From: Rugosimonospora sp036494675
Lineage (GTDB): Bacteria; Actinomycetota; Actinomycetes; Mycobacteriales; Micromonosporaceae
DNA: 64,000 nucleotides
NCBI GenBank assembly: GCA_036494675.1
Contig: DASXOA010000078.1
Coordinates: 3,740 to 67,739 of the forward strand
Direction: 5' to 3'
Below the pieces are notes generated by a model, which made no database searches, had not been told where the DNA came from, and saw nothing but the letters and a program-made list of their open reading frames with translations. The position numbers were made by a program, and so were the translations under genes. Shown here in pieces: positions 1 through 7,605 of the stretch (position 1 is its first letter; each line of letters opens with the position of its first letter).

Positions 1-287
1 GGCTCCAGCGGGATGTCCGGCAACGCGTAGTCCCGGCGCGCGATGCGGTACCCGGGCTCGGCGTCCAGCACGCTGGAGGTCCCCGTCTCCAGCGGCACAC
101 CCAGTTCCCGCAGTTCGGCCTTGTCGCGCTCGAACTTGCGCTGGAACGCTTCGTGGTCGCGGGGATCGCTGGCTTCGTGCTCGTATCCGGGCACGGTCAG
201 CGCGATCTGCGACGCGGTCAGGAAGCGGCGCGTCGACAGCAGGCAGATCACCAGGTTGACCAGGCGCTCGGTTCGAGTACGAGACAC
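1..287 (-). CDS. pafB: PafB, WYL-family transcriptional regulator (N-terminal part, cut by window edge)
   Basis: Translating the minus strand from a GTG at 287 gives about 95 residues that begin MSRTRTERLVNLVICLLSTR and continue through RKFERDKAELRELGVPLETG and PGYRIARRDYALP. This is the N-terminal winged-helix part typical of PafB-type WYL regulators. In actinobacteria PafB works with PafC as the RecA/LexA-independent activator of the DNA-damage response and lies beside pafA. The reading frame is open to the window edge, so the WYL domain and any pafC are not visible. A TAGTTT -10 box seven bases upstream suggests a leaderless message. A longer reading frame on the opposite strand here is a shadow. 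The call rests on remembered family sequence and on the pafA neighbourhood. Confidence 0.85.
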   Translation of the reverse strand, partial: MSRTRTERLVNLVICLLSTRRFLTASQIALTVPGYEHEASDPRDHEAFQRKFERDKAELRELGVPLETGTSSVLDAEPGYRIARRDYALPDIPLE

Positions 288-294
288 GCGTTCG

Positions 295-300
295 AAACTA
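295..300 (-). promoter_or_regulatory. -10 box of pafB, leaderless
   Basis: TAGTTT read on the minus strand ends seven bases before the GTG at 287, with no Shine-Dalgarno sequence between. This fits a leaderless transcript. Confidence 0.45.
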
Positions 301-379
301 GCAGTGTCGGGGTGCCGCCGGCTCGCCGCCCGGCCGGTGGGCCAGCCCGATCCTCGCGGGAGGGGCGGGCGCGCCGCGC

Positions 380-385
380 TATATT
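380..385 (+). promoter_or_regulatory. -10 box of DUF3866-type gene, leaderless
   Basis: TATATT stands out in very G+C-rich DNA and ends six bases before the ATG at 392. There is no room for a ribosome binding site, so transcription probably starts at or next to the start codon. Confidence 0.6.
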
Positions 386-391
386 CGCGCG

Positions 392-1525
392 ATGATCTGG
401 TGGCGCGGCGGGACGGTCAATACGGTACGCCGGCGCTGGCGGGGCGCGGTCGAACTGGACGTGCGCTGCGATGGGCAGGACATTCGCGCATTGGCATATC
501 CGGCGCTCGTCGGCGAGCCGGAGCCCGGCGACCGGGTGCTACTCAACGTCGGTGCGCTGCGGATGGGCCTGGGCACCGGCGGGTACGCCCTGGTCGTGGC
601 CCTGCCCGACCGGCTCCCGGCCGACCCGCCCGGGCCGGTGGACCGCACCGCCGGGCACGCGGTCAAGGCGCGCTACACGCCGCTGCAGCCGATCGTGATG
701 GCGGTGGAGGAGGAGGCGTCCCCGTACCGGGAGGTGATGGCGGCCGCCACCGACCTGGAGGACCTGCCGGTGGTCACCGCCGACCTGCACTCGGCGGTCC
801 CGGCGATCCTGTGCGGGGTGCTCACCGACCGGCCGGATGCCCGGGTGGCGTACCTGATGACCGACGGTGGCGCGCTGCCGGCCTGGTTCTCCCGCACCCT
901 CGACGCCCTGTCCGGCCTGCTGGCCGGGGTGGTGACCGTGGGCCAGGCGTTCGGCGGGGACCTGGAGGCGACCACGCTGCACAGTGGGCTGCTGGCGGCC
1001 CGGCACGTGCTGCGGGCCGACGTGGCGATCGTGGCGCAGGGGCCGGGCAACCTCGGCACCGGTACCGCGTGGGGCTTCTCCGGCGTGGCGGCCGGTGAGG
1101 CGGTCAACGCCGCCGCGGTGCTCGGTGGCCGGCCGGTCGGCGCGCTGCGCATCTCGCAGGCGGATCCCCGCCCGCGCCACGGCGGCGTGTCCCACCACAG
1201 CCTCACCGCGTACGGCAGGGTCGCCCTCGCCGCCGCGGACCTCGTCGTCCCCGAAGCGCTGCCGGAGCGGCTGGCCGCCGGAGTCGACCGGGCGCTGGAT
1301 CCGCTGCGCGAGCGGCACCGCGTGGTCACCGTGCCGGTCGCCGGGCTGGATCCGGCGCTGCGGGCGCTGCCGGTCAAGCTGTCCACGATGGGCCGGGACC
1401 TCGACGCCGACCACGCCTACTTCATGGCCGCCGCGGCGGCCGGCCGCCACGCCGCCGCGCTGATCGCGGCGGGCCGGGGGTCGGGTGAAGCGGTGGGTCG
1501 GAGGTCAGGTGAAGATGACCAGTGA
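392..1525 (+). CDS. DUF3866 family protein
   Basis: A 377-residue soluble protein resembling the DUF3866 family, which is often found beside pafA/pafB in actinobacteria. Function is unknown. Visible features are a small beta-rich N-terminus (residues 1-75), the segment KARYTPLQPIVMAVEEEASP near residue 97, a Gly-rich stretch AQGPGNLGTGTAWGFSG around 215-231, and HGGVSHHSLTAYGR near 263-276, which could be a ligand or metal site. The ATG at 392 is set by the TATATT box six bases upstream. The gene is divergent from pafB. Its last 21 bases overlap the 3' end of the convergent small membrane gene. The family call is from memory, and no enzymatic role can be assigned. Confidence 0.75.
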   Translation: MIWWRGGTVNTVRRRWRGAVELDVRCDGQDIRALAYPALVGEPEPGDRVLLNVGALRMGLGTGGYALVVALPDRLPADPPGPVDRTAGHAVKARYTPLQPIVMAVEEEASPYREVMAAATDLEDLPVVTADLHSAVPAILCGVLTDRPDARVAYLMTDGGALPAWFSRTLDALSGLLAGVVTVGQAFGGDLEATTLHSGLLAARHVLRADVAIVAQGPGNLGTGTAWGFSGVAAGEAVNAAAVLGGRPVGALRISQADPRPRHGGVSHHSLTAYGRVALAAADLVVPEALPERLAAGVDRALDPLRERHRVVTVPVAGLDPALRALPVKLSTMGRDLDADHAYFMAAAAAGRHAAALIAAGRGSGEAVGRRSGEDDQ

Positions 1526-1702
1526 GGCCCAGCCCACGATGATCGCGAGCAGGATCACGACCAGCGCCCAGGTGGGCAGCCAATACTCGCCACGTCGGTT
1601 GCGCTCGATCTCCGCCACGATGCGGTCGCGGCGCCGCTGCACCGCGCTGCGGCGGGCCTCGGCGCCGCGGTAGGCGCGCTTTTCATCCTGCTCCGGCATC
1701 AC
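1505..1702 (-). CDS. small membrane protein downstream of pafA
   Basis: A 65-residue protein with an Arg/Glu-rich, probably helical N-terminus (residues 5-38) followed by a single hydrophobic segment (about 43-64, LPTWALVVILLAIIVGWASL). It would sit in the membrane with the charged part in the cytoplasm. A TAGGCT box (plus-strand 1709-1714) lies six bases before the GTG at 1702, so it can be expressed from its own leaderless promoter. The ATG at 1699 is an alternative start. It follows pafA by 33 bases on the same strand. No function is known. Confidence 0.65.
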   Translation of the reverse strand: MMPEQDEKRAYRGAEARRSAVQRRRDRIVAEIERNRRGEYWLPTWALVVILLAIIVGWASLVIFT

Positions 1703-1708
1703 CGGACG

Positions 1709-1714
1709 AGCCTA
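1709..1714 (-). promoter_or_regulatory. -10 box of the small membrane gene, leaderless
   Basis: TAGGCT on the minus strand ends six bases before the GTG at 1702. The same hexamer and spacing occur in front of dop. Confidence 0.45.
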
Positions 1715-1735
1715 TCTCCACCCGGAGGCGACCTC

Positions 1736-3094
1736 CTACATGGAGGCGATCAACCGCTCGACCCGCTCGTCGTACGCCCGGAACGGGTCCTTGCACAGCA
1801 CCGTGCGCTGCGCCTGGTCGTTGAGCTTGAGGTGCACCCAGTCGACGGTGAAGTCGCGCCGCTTCTCCTGGGCGTGCTTGATGAATTCGCCGCGCAACCG
1901 GGCCCGGGTGGTCTGCGGCGGAGTCTCCTTGGCCTCGAAGATCTCGATGTTGTTGGCCACCCGGTCGACCTGACCGCGCCGCTCCAGCACCGCGTAGAGG
2001 CCACGGTTGCGGCGCAGATCATGGTAGGCGAGGTCCATCTGGGCGATTCGCGGGTGCGCCAGCGGCAGGTCGTGCCGGCGCTGGTAGGACTCGACGAGCT
2101 TCAGCTTCGTGATCCAGTCGATTTCCCGGTCCACGCTGGTCAGGTCGCCCGACTCGACCGCGCCGAGGACCCGGCCCCACAGTTCCACGACCCGCTTGGC
2201 CACCCCGTCGCCGCCCCGGCGGTCGACGAAGTCGCTGGCCTTGCTGAAGTACTCCTGCTGGATCTCCAGCGCGCTGGCCTCCTTGCCGCTGGCCAGCCGG
2301 ACCTTGCGTCGCCCGGTGACGTCGTGCGAGACCTCGCGAATCGCCCGGATGGGGTTTTCCAGCGTCAGATCGCGCATCACCACGCCCGCCTCGATCATCC
2401 GCAGCACGATGTCCGCGCTGCCGACCTTGAGCATCGTGGTGACCTCGTTCATGTTCGAGTCGCCCACGATCACGTGCAGCCGGCGGTAACGCTCGGCGTC
2501 GGCGTGCGGCTCGTCCCGGGTGTTGATGATCGGTCGGGACCGGGTGGTGGCGGAGGAGACCCCTTCCCAGATGTGCTCGGCCCGCTGGGACAGGCAGAAC
2601 ACCGCCCCCCGGGGCGTCTGCAGCACCTTGCCGGCGCCGCAGATCAGCTGCCGGGTCACCAGGAACGGGATGAGCACGTCGGCCAGCCGGCCGAACTCGC
2701 CGTGCCGGGACACGAGGTAGTTCTCGTGGCAGCCGTAGGAGTTCCCGGCCGAGTCGGTGTTGTTCTTGAACAGATAGATCTCGCCCGCGATGCCCTCGTC
2801 GTGCAGCCGCTTCTCGGCATCGACGAGCAGGCCCTCCAGGATCCGCTCGCCGGCCCGGTCGTGCATCACCAGATCGGTGACGGAGTCACACTCCGGCGTC
2901 GCATACTCCGGGTGGGAGCCCACATCGAGGTAGAGCCGGGCACCGTTGCGGAGGAAGACGTTGCTCGAACGCCCCCAGGAGACCACCCGCCGGAAGAGGT
3001 AGCGCGCCACCTCATCCGGTGACAGCCGCCGCTGGCCACGGTACGTGCAGGTGACTCCGTACTCGGTCTCGAGGCCGAAGATTCGCCTATCCAT
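1736..3094 (-). CDS. pafA: Pup--protein ligase PafA
   Basis: PafA phosphorylates the C-terminal Glu of Pup with ATP and forms an isopeptide bond to a lysine of the target, marking it for the proteasome. The 452-residue length is normal. The N-terminus MDRRIFGLETEYGV carries the metal-binding Glu9, and LYLDVGSHPEYATPE supplies catalytic Asp57 and the HPEY motif. KNNTDSAGNSYGCHENY and the C-terminal DPFRAYDERVERLI are typical of the carboxylate-amine ligase fold shared with Dop. It lies 25 bases downstream of rmlC on the same strand, an unusual partner. A TACTGT box six bases before the ATG suggests it also has its own leaderless promoter. Confidence 0.97.
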   Translation of the reverse strand: MDRRIFGLETEYGVTCTYRGQRRLSPDEVARYLFRRVVSWGRSSNVFLRNGARLYLDVGSHPEYATPECDSVTDLVMHDRAGERILEGLLVDAEKRLHDEGIAGEIYLFKNNTDSAGNSYGCHENYLVSRHGEFGRLADVLIPFLVTRQLICGAGKVLQTPRGAVFCLSQRAEHIWEGVSSATTRSRPIINTRDEPHADAERYRRLHVIVGDSNMNEVTTMLKVGSADIVLRMIEAGVVMRDLTLENPIRAIREVSHDVTGRRKVRLASGKEASALEIQQEYFSKASDFVDRRGGDGVAKRVVELWGRVLGAVESGDLTSVDREIDWITKLKLVESYQRRHDLPLAHPRIAQMDLAYHDLRRNRGLYAVLERRGQVDRVANNIEIFEAKETPPQTTRARLRGEFIKHAQEKRRDFTVDWVHLKLNDQAQRTVLCKDPFRAYDERVERLIASM

Positions 3095-3095
3095 G

Positions 3096-3129
3096 AACGA
3101 ACAGTAGCCGGCGGGAGGCTCAGTTCGTT
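3096..3129 (-). terminator. inverted repeat between rmlC and pafA
   Basis: Arms AACGAAC (3096-3102) and GTTCGTT (3123-3129) can pair, with inner AGCC/GGCT pairing. The structure spans the rmlC stop codon and the pafA -10 box. It could end rmlC transcripts or act as an operator. It has no U-tract. Confidence 0.35.
3101..3106 (-). promoter_or_regulatory. -10 box of pafA, leaderless
   Basis: TACTGT on the minus strand ends six bases before the pafA ATG (3094). It lies just beyond the rmlC stop codon and inside the inverted repeat at 3096-3129. Confidence 0.5.
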
Positions 3130-3728
3130 ACTTTGCTACGCAGCGATTCTGCGTATCTGACGCAGTTCTCGTACTCCGGCAGCAATCCGGCCTGGTGAGC
3201 CTCGTCCAGGCTGGGCGCCGCGCCGTCGCGGTCGGAGACCACCGGCGCGTCGCTCGGCCAGTCGATCGCCAGTCGCGGGTCCAGCGGATGCACGGCGTGC
3301 TCCCGCTCCGGGTTGTAGGTGGTGGAGCACAGGTAGGTCAGGGTGGCGTCGTCGGACAGGGCGCAGAAGCCGTGGCCCAGCCCCTCGGAGAGATAGACCG
3401 CCCGCCGGTCGATGTCGTCCAGACGGACCGTCTCCCACTGCCCGAACGTCGGCGATCCAACCCGGAGGTCCACCACCACATCGAGGATCGCGCCGCGCAC
3501 GCAGGTCACGTACTTCGCCTGCCCGGGCGGGACGTCCGCGAAGTGGATGCCGCGCACCACGCCGGGTACGGAGACCGACACGTTCGCCTGCGCGAGCTCC
3601 AGCGGGTGCCCCACCTCGGCGGCCAGGTGGTCGAAGCGGTACCACTCCAGGAACACCCCGCGCGGATCTCCGTGCTGAACGGGTGTGACTTCCCAGGCAC
3701 CGTCGATGGACAGCGGTCGGAACTTCAT
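3120..3728 (-). CDS. rmlC: dTDP-4-dehydrorhamnose 3,5-epimerase
   Basis: RmlC epimerises C3 and C5 of dTDP-4-keto-6-deoxyglucose, the third step to dTDP-L-rhamnose, in the cytoplasm. The 202-residue cupin has the expected length. GVVRGIHFADVPPGQAKYV contains the catalytic base His62 and Lys72, and YLSEGLGHGFCAL and TYLCSTTYNPE follow as in characterised RmlC. It overlaps the start of nothing on its 3' side and is overlapped by four bases at its 5' end by the methyltransferase gene, so it is translated as part of rmlA-methyltransferase-rmlC. The rhamnose genes are split: rmlA and rmlC are on this strand, rmlB and rmlD 6 kb away on the other. Confidence 0.95.
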   Translation of the reverse strand: MKFRPLSIDGAWEVTPVQHGDPRGVFLEWYRFDHLAAEVGHPLELAQANVSVSVPGVVRGIHFADVPPGQAKYVTCVRGAILDVVVDLRVGSPTFGQWETVRLDDIDRRAVYLSEGLGHGFCALSDDATLTYLCSTTYNPEREHAVHPLDPRLAIDWPSDAPVVSDRDGAAPSLDEAHQAGLLPEYENCVRYAESLRSKVTN

Positions 3729-4477
3729 GACTTGCGACTCACCACCACGAACTCGTTATAGGCAAAGACACGGCCGGCGACGCGGGGGAACGGGAATGAG
3801 TAGCGCCGAGCGACGGTCAGGCCCAACTCGCGGGCCAGCGAGGTCGATTCGGCGAAGCCCACGAACCGTACATGCGTCGCGTCGCTAGCATAGCCGCGCT
3901 CCTGAGGGGTGATGAACACGACCGAGCCACCGGACCGGACGTAGGGCAGGTAGCCGTCGACGACGTCCCGGACGCGGTCGGAGGGCAGGTGCTCCAGGAC
4001 GTGGGCGAGCAGCATCGAATCGAACCGGCCGGGCCGCGCGTATTCACTGGCGAGGAACTCGTCCGGGGTGAACGCCGTGAGTCCGGCGTCCCGGGCGACG
4101 TCGATGGACGTCGGGTTGTGATCCACTCCGACCCCGTCGCCGTGCAGGTGGCGCAGGTTGCGCCCGATGCCGCAGCCGACATCGAGAACGAAGCCGAGGT
4201 GCAGCCGGCGGATGTTCCAGCGGTACGGCGCCTGAGCGTCCAGCATCCGCTTCCAGCGCTGGCCCTCGAGCCGTTGCAGCCGCCGGGCGTACGCCACGTC
4301 CCTGGTCTGGGCGTTGCGCGCCACGCCCGTGTCGGCGCCGTACCGCGACGACCCGTTACTCGCCTTGTCATCGCGGTCGTACCGGCTGCGGGGAGTCGGC
4401 GCCGCAGCCCGCGCCGGGGAGACGTGCTCGGCCGGCTGCGGGTCGGTTCTGTCAGCCAAAGGAGAGTTTGAATCCAC
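3725..4477 (-). CDS. class I SAM-dependent methyltransferase
   Basis: Rossmann-type methyltransferase with motif I VLDVGCGIGRNL at residues 97-108, the acidic motif GVDHNP, and LLAHVLEHLP, the post-motif typical of the Methyltransf_11/23 group. The position between rmlA and rmlC suggests O- or N-methylation of a sugar or glycan intermediate, which is inference. The start is uncertain. The open frame begins at a TTG (4549) inside rmlA, with other GTG codons at 4537 and 4477, and none has a clear ribosome binding site. I take 4477 because it avoids the rmlA overlap and the catalytic domain starts only about 55 residues later. It overlaps rmlC by four bases. Confidence 0.8.
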   Translation of the reverse strand: MDSNSPLADRTDPQPAEHVSPARAAAPTPRSRYDRDDKASNGSSRYGADTGVARNAQTRDVAYARRLQRLEGQRWKRMLDAQAPYRWNIRRLHLGFVLDVGCGIGRNLRHLHGDGVGVDHNPTSIDVARDAGLTAFTPDEFLASEYARPGRFDSMLLAHVLEHLPSDRVRDVVDGYLPYVRSGGSVVFITPQERGYASDATHVRFVGFAESTSLARELGLTVARRYSFPFPRVAGRVFAYNEFVVVSRKS

Positions 4478-4517
4478 CTGTGCACAACGATCCGATCCGC
4501 GACTCGGCGCGGCGTCA

Positions 4518-5402
4518 TCAACCGAAATGCCGCCCACTGGGGGTATCAAGCAGCTTCAGCAGATATGAGCCATATCCGCTTTTCAGTAGCGGTTGGGCGA
4601 GCTCGCGCAGTTGATCGTCGCTCAGGAAGCCCTGCACCCAGGCTTCCTCCTCGACACATCCGATCTTGAGGTCCTGGCGCTGCTCGATCACCCGGACGAA
4701 CTCCGCCGCCTGGACCAGGGAGTCGAAGGTGCCCGTGTCCAGCCACGCGGTGCCCCGGTCGAGGACCGCGACCTTGAGCTGGCCACGCTGCCGGTACTCC
4801 TCGTTGACCGCGGTGATCTCCAACTCGCCGCGCGCGCTCGGCGTCAGCTTGCCGGCGATGTCGACCACCGCGTTGTCATAGAAGTACAGGCCGGGAACCA
4901 CGTAATTGGACTTGGGCGCGCTCGGCTTCTCCTCGATCGAGAGCACCCGGCCGGAATCGTCGAACTCCACGACGCCGTACTCCCGGGGGTTGGCCACCGG
5001 ATAGGCGAAGATGCAGCCGCCGACCACGTCGCTGTTCTCGACCAGCTTCCGGCCGAGCCCGACGCCGTGGAAGATGTTGTCGCCCAGGACGAGGGCGACC
5101 GATCCGTCGCCGATGAACTCCGCACCGAGCACGAAGGCCTGCGCGATGCCGTCGGGCGTGGGCTGGACCGCGTAGGACAACGACAGCCCCCACTGGCTGC
5201 CGTCGCCGAGCAGCCGGCGGAACTGGTCCTGATCCTCCGGCGTCGTGATCACCAGGATCTCGCGGATACCGGCCATCACCAGGGTGGTCAGGGGGTAATA
5301 GATCATGGGCTTGTCGAACACCGGCATGAGCTGCTTGGAGACCGCCCGGGTGATCGGCCAGAGCCGCGAGCCGGTACCGCCGGCCAGGAGGATGCCACGC
5401 AC
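4518..5402 (-). CDS. rmlA: glucose-1-phosphate thymidylyltransferase
   Basis: RmlA makes dTDP-glucose from glucose 1-phosphate and dTTP, the first and feedback-controlled step to dTDP-6-deoxysugars. All hallmarks are present in 294 residues: the nucleotide loop LLAGGTGSRLWPIT (5-18), SKQLMPVFDKPMIYYPL, LVLGDNIFHG, and EEKPSAPKSNYVVPGLYFYD. The start is a GTG at 5402. It is the first gene of the minus-strand set rmlA-methyltransferase-rmlC and is divergent from the membrane-protein gene at 5606. With rmlB it feeds both the rhamnose branch and the aminosugar branch predicted from the WecE-like enzyme at 21.9 kb. Confidence 0.97.
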   Translation of the reverse strand: MRGILLAGGTGSRLWPITRAVSKQLMPVFDKPMIYYPLTTLVMAGIREILVITTPEDQDQFRRLLGDGSQWGLSLSYAVQPTPDGIAQAFVLGAEFIGDGSVALVLGDNIFHGVGLGRKLVENSDVVGGCIFAYPVANPREYGVVEFDDSGRVLSIEEKPSAPKSNYVVPGLYFYDNAVVDIAGKLTPSARGELEITAVNEEYRQRGQLKVAVLDRGTAWLDTGTFDSLVQAAEFVRVIEQRQDLKIGCVEEEAWVQGFLSDDQLRELAQPLLKSGYGSYLLKLLDTPSGRHFG

Positions 5403-5605
5403 CGGTGGAGCTTAGCCGGACCGTCGCGCACGCACGGGGCGGGTCGATGATTCGATCCAGAAAGATTCTTCGACACAACGCTGTGTTATCCGGACGGCAC
5501 ACTCCGTCGCGCGTACGATCCACCCTGGCGACAAGCCAATGGCCACCGAGCCGGTACGCATCGAGTCCGGCGAATAGGATGATCTCTTCGGGCGGTTGAC
5601 CTCCC

Positions 5606-7564
5606 ATGCCCCAAGCAGTTCTGGAACCGGCCACACAGCTGCGGCCGCGATCGCACACGAGCAGGGCACCTCGCACACTCGGCCGGTCGGCCGGGCTGAT
5701 CGTCCTGGCCGTACTCGTCCCCACCGCCTGCCACCTGCTGCGCGCCGACTGGGTGCTGCCCCCGCTGATCCTGGTGGCGACGGCGAGCCTCATGCGCGGC
5801 GGCCAGACCCTGCTGGACCGGCTCATGCTGGCCCTGATGCTGCTGCTCGGCGCCACCTGCGCCGCGGGGCTGCTGCTGTCGGTGTGGCCCTGGGGGCTCA
5901 GCCCACCGGCGGTCGGCGCGCTCGCGCTGACCGTACTCGTGGTGACCGGTACGGCACTCGACCGCAGGCCCAGCCTGCCCCGCCCCCGGCCGGCCGACGG
6001 CCTGCCGCTGCTGGCCGCCCTGGGCGGCGTCGCCTACCTGGGTGTCAGCTACCTGCGGGCCGACTTCGGCGGCCGGATCAACCGGGCGATGGCCGGTGAG
6101 GACCTCGGCCGCCACTTCAGCATCTTCGACAGCATCCGGCAGATGGGCGGCTACCTGTTCCTCGATCCGAGCGAGGCCGGCCGGCACGTGTACGCCGGCA
6201 TCATCCGGTACCCGCAGGGATTCCACTTCGTCTGCGCGCTGCTGGACGGGTTCCTGCGCTCGTCGACGGCACCGGGTACCCCGACCAGCGCGTTCAACCA
6301 CTTCCTCGGCTTCCACACCGCGGCGTACGGGCTGTTCATGCTGTCCGTGATCTGGGCCGCCACCTGGATCGGCGGCCCCCTGGTACGCACCGGCGCCCGG
6401 CCCGTCGTGCTGTTCGCGTTCCTGACCCCGTTCCTGCTGTACACCGACCTGCTGGCCAACTACGTCTCCGGGTACTCCAGCGAGATCTTCGGACTGTCGC
6501 TGGTCGCCGGCCTCGTCGCGGTGCTGGCCCGACCGCTTCCCGGCATCCGCACGCAGATCCTGGTCATCGGGGCGCTGCTCGTGGCCATCGGCTTCAGCTA
6601 CTACCTCTACCTGCCCGGTGCCGCGCTGGGCAGCCTGCTGTGGCTGGTGCACCGCCGCCGGCACGTGCGCACCCGCCCGGTGTTCACGGCCGTCGTCGCG
6701 GCCGTCGCCGGAGGGCTGGCCGTCCTGCCGGCGGCGCTGGGCATGTTCGTCGGCCGGGCCGCGGAGGCGCTGAGTGCCCGCGCCAGCATCCGGGACAGCC
6801 GGGACCTGCTCATCGCGCTCACGCTGGCGATCCTGGCCGCCATCCTGTGCCGCCCCGGCGCGCGGCCCCGAACCTGGCTGCGCTACGGGCTGGCGGCCGG
6901 CGGCATGGTGGCGTCCGCCGCTGTGCTCGGCGCCTACCAGGCCATCGTCGACGGCTCGACCGGCTACTACTTCGAGAAGTCGCTGCACGCCGTCGAGGTC
7001 GCGCTGCTCGTCGGCGTCGGGGCGCTGGCCCTGCTGGTACCGCCGCCGACCCGGCCGCGGTCCGCCACGCCGCGCCGGCACCTGGCCGCCGCGCTCCCGG
7101 CGGTCCTGCTCGCCGTCGCCGTCGCCGCCGGGCTCGGCGTCGTGCGCGGAGACTCGCCGTTCCGGCCCCGGGTCACCGCGACGTCCGCCAACTGGGGCCG
7201 GGCCTGGGCCACGGGCCGGGTGATCCCGTCCGGCGCCGGCCGCACGGTGGCGTCCATCCTGCGGAACCACCCGCCGCGCCCCGGCGAGATCACCCTGGTC
7301 TTCACCGACAACGGCCTGCGCCAGTACGACCTGACGCTGTTCGTGTCGGTGTTGCGGCGCGACGGCTCGGCCGGAATCTTCCGCGCGCTGTACGGGCAGC
7401 CCGACAACCTCGTCGACACCGACCCCTCAAGCCTGGAGGCCCTGCTGCTGGACATCCACCAGCCGGTCGAGGCGGTCGCGATGACCACGACTACGTCGGC
7501 GTTCATCCGGGACATGCGGGCCGAGCACCCCACCCTGGGGCTGCGCCTGGTCGACCTGTCGTGA
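5606..7564 (+). CDS. large polytopic membrane protein, GT-C-like (pair A, copy 1)
   Basis: 652 residues with about a dozen hydrophobic segments and a soluble C-terminal part (after about residue 510). Not a family I can name with certainty. The acidic/His motif GEDLGRHFSIFDSIRQMGGY (about residues 166-185) sits after the first membrane helices, as the catalytic acidic loop does in GT-C glycosyltransferases, and YPQGFHF follows. The next gene encodes a clear paralogue (GEDLARHFAMFDTIRRVGGY at the same place). Expected role is transfer of a sugar from a polyprenyl-phosphate donor outside the membrane, which is inference. It opens the plus-strand operon that runs to the flippase at 14.1 kb. The start lacks a strong ribosome binding site. 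Confidence 0.75.
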   Translation: MPQAVLEPATQLRPRSHTSRAPRTLGRSAGLIVLAVLVPTACHLLRADWVLPPLILVATASLMRGGQTLLDRLMLALMLLLGATCAAGLLLSVWPWGLSPPAVGALALTVLVVTGTALDRRPSLPRPRPADGLPLLAALGGVAYLGVSYLRADFGGRINRAMAGEDLGRHFSIFDSIRQMGGYLFLDPSEAGRHVYAGIIRYPQGFHFVCALLDGFLRSSTAPGTPTSAFNHFLGFHTAAYGLFMLSVIWAATWIGGPLVRTGARPVVLFAFLTPFLLYTDLLANYVSGYSSEIFGLSLVAGLVAVLARPLPGIRTQILVIGALLVAIGFSYYLYLPGAALGSLLWLVHRRRHVRTRPVFTAVVAAVAGGLAVLPAALGMFVGRAAEALSARASIRDSRDLLIALTLAILAAILCRPGARPRTWLRYGLAAGGMVASAAVLGAYQAIVDGSTGYYFEKSLHAVEVALLVGVGALALLVPPPTRPRSATPRRHLAAALPAVLLAVAVAAGLGVVRGDSPFRPRVTATSANWGRAWATGRVIPSGAGRTVASILRNHPPRPGEITLVFTDNGLRQYDLTLFVSVLRRDGSAGIFRALYGQPDNLVDTDPSSLEALLLDIHQPVEAVAMTTTTSAFIRDMRAEHPTLGLRLVDLS

Positions 7565-7605
7565 CCGGACCGCGCGTTCCCCGACTCCGAGAGGCCGGTG
7601 ACCCG

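Noticed and set aside
281..300. LexA-type SOS box near the pafB start (TCGAACGCGTGTCTCG)
   Set aside because: Only one half-site matches the actinobacterial consensus TCGAAC-N4-GTTCGA.
43..1098. Long plus-strand frame of 351 codons at the left end
   Set aside because: It overlaps both pafB (minus) and the DUF3866-type gene in another frame, is Arg/Gly/Ala-rich and has no promoter or ribosome binding site.
5486..7270. 594-codon minus-strand frame antisense to pair A copy 1
   Set aside because: Gln/Arg/Gly-rich product typical of antisense frames in high-G+C genes. The plus strand encodes a clear membrane protein.
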